DNA of 10,435 nucleotides from Phycisphaerales bacterium (GTDB lineage Bacteria; Planctomycetota; Phycisphaerae; Tepidisphaerales; Tepidisphaeraceae), in contig JAQGHP010000378.1 of NCBI GenBank assembly GCA_028288775.1, positions 1 through 10,435 on the forward strand, in the 5' to 3' direction. Both the position numbers and the translations under genes were made by a program. Below are positions 7,596 to 10,435 of this stretch, piece by piece. The notes beneath the pieces are model-generated. The model was not told where the DNA came from and searched no databases. It worked only from the letters and a program-made list of their open reading frames with translations. Positions within the stretch are counted from its first letter, which is position 1. Every line of letters begins with the position of its first letter.

Positions 7596-8927
7596 TTATG
7601 CCTGCTTCGTGCGATCGAATCGTTTCACGATGATCGTGTCGTTCTGCCCGCCGAAGCCGAAGCTGTTGGACATGGCGACGTCCACCCGGGCCTGGCGGGC
7701 CTGGTTGGGGACGTAGTCGAGGTCGCATTCGGGGTCGGGGGTGTCGAGATTGGTGGTGGGGGGGAGGACGTTGTCGCGGATGGCCAGCACGCAGGTGATG
7801 AGCTCGACCGCGCCGGCCGCGGCGATGAGGTGGCCCATCATGCTCTTGATGCTGCTCACGGGGCAGTCCTTGGCGCGGTCGCCGAAGATCGTCTTGATCG
7901 CGCTGGTTTCGTTGCCATCGTTCTCGCGGGTGCCGGTGCCGTGGGCGTTGATGTATTGAATGTCGGCGGGGGTAAGGCCGGCATCGCGGAGCGCCTCGCG
8001 CATGGCCACGACCGCGCCCATGCCCTGAGGGTCCTGGTCGGTGATGCGATACGCATCGGCGGTGGAGCCGTAGCCGACGATCTCGGCGAGGATCGTTGCG
8101 CCGCGTTTTTGCGCGTGTTCGAGGGTTTCGAGGATGACCATGCCTGCGCCTTCGCCGAGCACGAATCCGCCGCGATGCGCGTCGAAGGGGCGGCTGGCGC
8201 GGGGCGGGTCATCGTTGGCGGTGGAAAGGGCGGTCAGTCGGTTGAAGCCGGTGACGCCAAAGGGATGGATCATCGAGTGCGCCCCGCCGCCGATCATCAC
8301 GTCCGCATCCCCCCGGCGGAGGATCTGCGCGGCTTCGCCAATCGCCTGCGTGCTGGCGGCGCACGCCGTCAGGCAGTTCATCGCCGGGCCCCGCGCCCCC
8401 GTGAGCAGCGCGAGATGCGAGAGGGGCATGTTGGGCTCCTGCTCGAGTTCGCGGGTGACGTTCATGTTTTCCATCGCGAGCTGCGCCCATTTCACCATGT
8501 CGGTCGTGCCCGTCTCCGGGTTCCACGCGGCGAGGCAGGTGGCGGTGAAGCAGTCGAAATCGAGCGAGCCTTCGCCGCTGCCGAGGTAGATGCCGACGCG
8601 GTCGAGATCGAGGCCGGGGGAAGTGCAGAATGCAGAGTGCGGAGTGCAGAGTGGGGGCAGGCCGGCGGCTTTCCAGGCTTGGGCGCTGGCGGCGAGGGCG
8701 AACTGGGTATTGCGGCCTGCGCCGGTGTGGAGGGAGACGTCGGCAACGTGCTCATTGAGCGAGAAGCCTTTTACTTCCGCCGAGATGGTGGTGGGGAAGG
8801 TGGCGGCGTCGAAGAGGGAGGTGTGGGCGATCCCAGATTCGCCTTTGAGCAAGCGGGGCCAGACGGAGTCAATGGAGTGACCCAACGGGGTGACCCAGCC
8901 CATTCCTGTGATGACGACGCGGTGCAT
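7596..8927 (-). CDS. fabF: FabF-type 3-oxoacyl-ACP synthase, catalytically complete
   Basis: Beta-ketoacyl-ACP synthase II condenses malonyl-ACP with an acyl-ACP in fatty acid or polyketide elongation. The 443-residue thiolase-fold protein starts with the typical RVVITGMGWVTPLG and has the full Cys-His-His set. Cys189 lies in TACAAST, His329 in NAHGTGT, and Lys361 and His366 in KSMMGHL. The spacings of 140 and 37 residues equal those of E. coli FabF (163/303/340). The gating loop NSFGFGG (421-427) is intact. The offset of 26 residues from E. coli is partly due to a longer loop at 91-107, which contains the product of a heptamer DNA repeat (CTPHSAFCT). The ATG at 8927 fits the family start, although its Shine-Dalgarno is weak. 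It lies 216 bp downstream of a degenerate paralogue on the same strand and 23 bp upstream of a small membrane protein gene, implying an operon and possibly a heterodimer. Confidence 0.93.
   Translation of the reverse strand: MHRVVITGMGWVTPLGHSIDSVWPRLLKGESGIAHTSLFDAATFPTTISAEVKGFSLNEHVADVSLHTGAGRNTQFALAASAQAWKAAGLPPLCTPHSAFCTSPGLDLDRVGIYLGSGEGSLDFDCFTATCLAAWNPETGTTDMVKWAQLAMENMNVTRELEQEPNMPLSHLALLTGARGPAMNCLTACAASTQAIGEAAQILRRGDADVMIGGGAHSMIHPFGVTGFNRLTALSTANDDPPRASRPFDAHRGGFVLGEGAGMVILETLEHAQKRGATILAEIVGYGSTADAYRITDQDPQGMGAVVAMREALRDAGLTPADIQYINAHGTGTRENDGNETSAIKTIFGDRAKDCPVSSIKSMMGHLIAAAGAVELITCVLAIRDNVLPPTTNLDTPDPECDLDYVPNQARQARVDVAMSNSFGFGGQNDTIIVKRFDRTKQA
8622..8656. repeat. Heptamer tandem repeat inside the ketosynthase gene
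   Basis: Five consecutive 7-base units of consensus AGTGCAG (+ strand) fill 8622-8656: AGTGCAG, AATGCAG, AGTGCGG, AGTGCAG and a diverged AGTGGGG. On the coding (minus) strand they encode about residues 91-102 of the FabF-type protein, in a loop between GL (89-90) and the strand RVGIYLGSG (110-118). Similar heptamer tracts (reading as HSAFRTPHS-like peptides) occur between genes in planctomycetes and cyanobacteria, as I recall. A change of one unit would shift the frame. Confidence 0.8.
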
Positions 8928-8955
8928 GGTTGTCCGTTGTCAGTGACTTCTTACT

Positions 8956-8978
8956 CCCTCTCCCTCCCAGGGAGAGGG
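8956..8978. repeat. Palindromic CCCTCTCCCT repeat
   Basis: A perfect 10-bp stem, CCCTCTCCCT/AGGGAGAGGG, surrounds a CCC loop and is followed by GTTGGGGTGAGGGTGAG. This is the common 'CCCTCTCCC...GGGTGAGGG' intergenic repeat seen in many bacterial genomes. It lies 29 bases before the ATG of the FabF-type gene and could influence its translation or expression if transcribed. Confidence 0.75.
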
Positions 8979-9025
8979 TTGGGGTGAGGGTGAGACGTTG
9001 TACGACCGGCCATTTCAGTCCTGTA

Positions 9026-9093
9026 GGGTGGGCGTATTCGCCCACCGTTCCTCGTTCGCTTGAGTGTCAAATGCTGGGCGAGTACGCCCACCC
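9026..9093. repeat. Inverted pair of 19-bp palindromic repeats
   Basis: The arm at 9026-9044 and the reverse complement of 9075-9093 match at 18 of 19 positions. Each arm is itself a hairpin: TGGGCG-TATT-CGCCCA on the left and TGGGCG-AGTA-CGCCCA on the right. The spacer is 30 bp. The nested design is the same as that at 3055-3163, but the sequence is different. It separates the two ketosynthase genes. Confidence 0.75.
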
Positions 9094-9143
9094 CGTTTGA
9101 TAATCGAGCGGCTGCTGGTCGTTGGCCATCTCAATCCTGGCTT

Positions 9144-10435
9144 TCACACTTTCTTAAACACGAGTGCCGCATTCTGCCCGCCCAGACTGTAGACGCTGCT
9201 GACCGCCACGTCGATCTTCGCGTCCCGCACTTCCGGGCGGAGGTTGAGCTTTGCGCCGTCGATTGTCTTTTTCGTGTTCACGGCACCAGGGATGCGGCCA
9301 TGGTGCAGCGACAACACTGCCGCGGCCGCGTCCACGCCACTGCCGGCGGCGATGTTGCCGATCTGCGCTTTGATCGGGGCGAAAGGCACCGTATCGAGCG
9401 CGCCGCCCAGGGCGGCCTTCAAACCGGCAAGCTCCGCTCGGTCGTGGCTGGGGATGCCCAGGCCGTGCGGGACGAGCAGGCCGACGTCCGTGGCGTTGAC
9501 CTTGGCGTCTGCCAGGGCTTTGCTGACGGCCCGGCCGTAGCTGTGGCCGCTGGGCTCGGGGTCGGTGACTTTGTACGTGTCCTGGCTCGCGCTGAAGCCG
9601 GCGACTTCCGCGTAGATCTTTGCGCCGCGGGCTTTGGCGTGCTCGTATTCTTCGAGGATGAAAAGGCCGCCGCCCTCACCGACGACTGCGCCGGTGGCAT
9701 CCGCGTCGAAGGGGCGGACGGCGAATTCGGGCGAGTCGTTCTGCGATTCGGTGACCCGGCGGAGGAGGATCTGCCGCATGAGGCTCATGGGCACGACCTT
9801 GGTCTCCGCGCCGCCGCAGATCGCCAGGTCGGCGTCGCCGCGCTGCAAGGTGCGGAAGGCTTCTCCAATGGCCAGGTGCGAGGACGCATCGGCGCAGGTG
9901 ATCGTGTTGCTCGGGCCCTTGAGCTCGTGAATGATCGTAACGTGGCAGGCCAGCATGTTGGGCAAATATTTCAAAAGCCACAGGGGCGTGAGCTGCCCCA
10001 TGCCGTCGCGGCCCCAGCGCTGCAGATCGAGCTTGTTGCCTTCGCGGGCGGCGTGCATCGCGCCGGTCAGCTCGTCGAGATCGACGCTGATAAGCCCCGC
10101 GCCGATGTTGCAGCCGAAACGGGCGGTGGGGATGGTGGGGGAATCGGTGTAGGCCTTGGACTGAAGGCCGGCGTCCTTGAAGGCGTCATCCGCGGCAATC
10201 ACCGCCAGCTCGATGTCCCGGGCCATCACCTTCGTGGCCTTGCGGTAGCTCTTGGGGACGTACTCGCTGATCTTAAAGGGCGGCACTTCGCCGGCGATTT
10301 GCGACGGGAACCCCGCCGGGTCGAACGAAGTGATTCGCCGTACGCCGACCTTCCCCGCCAGGAGATTCTCCCAGAAGGTCCGCGCGCCGATCCCGATGGG
10401 GGAGATCACGCCGATGCCGGTGATGACGACTCGTC
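9144..10435 (-). CDS. Degenerate ketosynthase (chain-length-factor-like), 5' end outside window
   Basis: This thiolase-fold protein is closely related to FabF but lacks key catalytic residues. Numbering from the GTG at 10409, the nucleophilic Cys position in TCADASSHL is Asp174 (a Cys sits two residues earlier, not at the nucleophile position). His315 (VPHGLG) is kept, Lys347 is kept, and the second His is Asn352 (KAQIGNI). The gating loop NSFGFGG has become SVYSLGG. Spacings of 141 and 37 residues confirm the alignment. It should therefore not condense acyl chains alone. In type II polyketide systems, KS-beta/chain-length factors that have lost the Cys pair with an active KS-alpha, and this gene lies just upstream of an active paralogue. 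The GTG is not the true start: RVVITGIG, the family N-terminus, continues upstream to the window edge, so only a few codons are missing. A decarboxylase or structural role is the alternative. Confidence 0.9.
   Translation of the reverse strand, partial: RVVITGIGVISPIGIGARTFWENLLAGKVGVRRITSFDPAGFPSQIAGEVPPFKISEYVPKSYRKATKVMARDIELAVIAADDAFKDAGLQSKAYTDSPTIPTARFGCNIGAGLISVDLDELTGAMHAAREGNKLDLQRWGRDGMGQLTPLWLLKYLPNMLACHVTIIHELKGPSNTITCADASSHLAIGEAFRTLQRGDADLAICGGAETKVVPMSLMRQILLRRVTESQNDSPEFAVRPFDADATGAVVGEGGGLFILEEYEHAKARGAKIYAEVAGFSASQDTYKVTDPEPSGHSYGRAVSKALADAKVNATDVGLLVPHGLGIPSHDRAELAGLKAALGGALDTVPFAPIKAQIGNIAAGSGVDAAAAVLSLHHGRIPGAVNTKKTIDGAKLNLRPEVRDAKIDVAVSSVYSLGGQNAALVFKKV

Noticed and set aside
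7566..8987. 473-codon open frame on the + strand opposite the FabF-type gene
   Set aside because: Low-complexity Gly/Val/Ala/Glu composition mirrors the ketosynthase codons; no recognisable domain.
10407..10409. GTG at 10409 as start of the degenerate ketosynthase
   Set aside because: The upstream in-frame codons still encode RVVITGIG, the conserved family N-terminus, so the start is outside the window.
7596..10435. Assignment of the ketosynthase pair to a ladderane or aryl polyene cluster
   Set aside because: No ACP, desaturase, dehydratase or ketoreductase gene is visible in the window; only the KS pair itself supports a specialised pathway.

Overview
The window reads like a chromosomal segment of a high-GC bacterium, most likely a planctomycete or a near relative in the PVC group. 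This is an inference from three things: an EF-P of the 'TPGN' tip-loop type, a paired active/degenerate ketosynthase operon, and an unusual density of short palindromic and heptamer repeats between (and once inside) genes. No rRNA or other phylogenetic marker is present to prove it.

Left part (1-1933, mostly + strand): the C-terminal end of a Cj0069-like (ATP-grasp-like) protein, a small membrane protein with a GTG or TTG start, and a large serine recombinase that has lost its whole N-terminal catalytic domain. The recombinase reading frame runs into the 3' end of a tRNA-Pro(UGG) gene on the minus strand, with two tandem hairpins just before it. This looks like the scar of a decayed integrated element beside a tRNA.

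Middle (2102-6123, + strand): a PAP2-family membrane phosphatase whose stop overlaps the start of a DUF433 antitoxin-like gene, now a pseudogene with one frameshift and one nonsense codon. An inverted pair of palindromic repeats follows, then acetyl-CoA synthetase (acs) and an adenylate-kinase-type nucleoside monophosphate kinase (adk). Acs releases AMP and PPi, and adenylate kinase turns AMP + ATP into 2 ADP, so the neighbours are metabolically coherent.

6124-6478 has no gene. It holds an inverted repeat with 40-bp arms, a CTTCGCG-rich repeat cluster and a strong terminator for the minus-strand efp gene.

Right part (6479-10435, minus strand): transcription runs right to left. First is a degenerate ketosynthase (active-site Cys replaced by Asp, second His by Asn; its true start lies just outside the window). 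A 216-bp spacer carrying two palindromic repeats follows, then an active FabF-type ketosynthase, then a small 3-helix membrane protein 23 bp further on, and finally efp, whose tip residue is Asn instead of the modified Lys. The KS plus degenerate-KS pair resembles the KS-alpha/chain-length-factor arrangement of heterodimeric condensing enzymes and is the most interesting protein system here. A heptamer repeat tract lies in frame inside the active ketosynthase.
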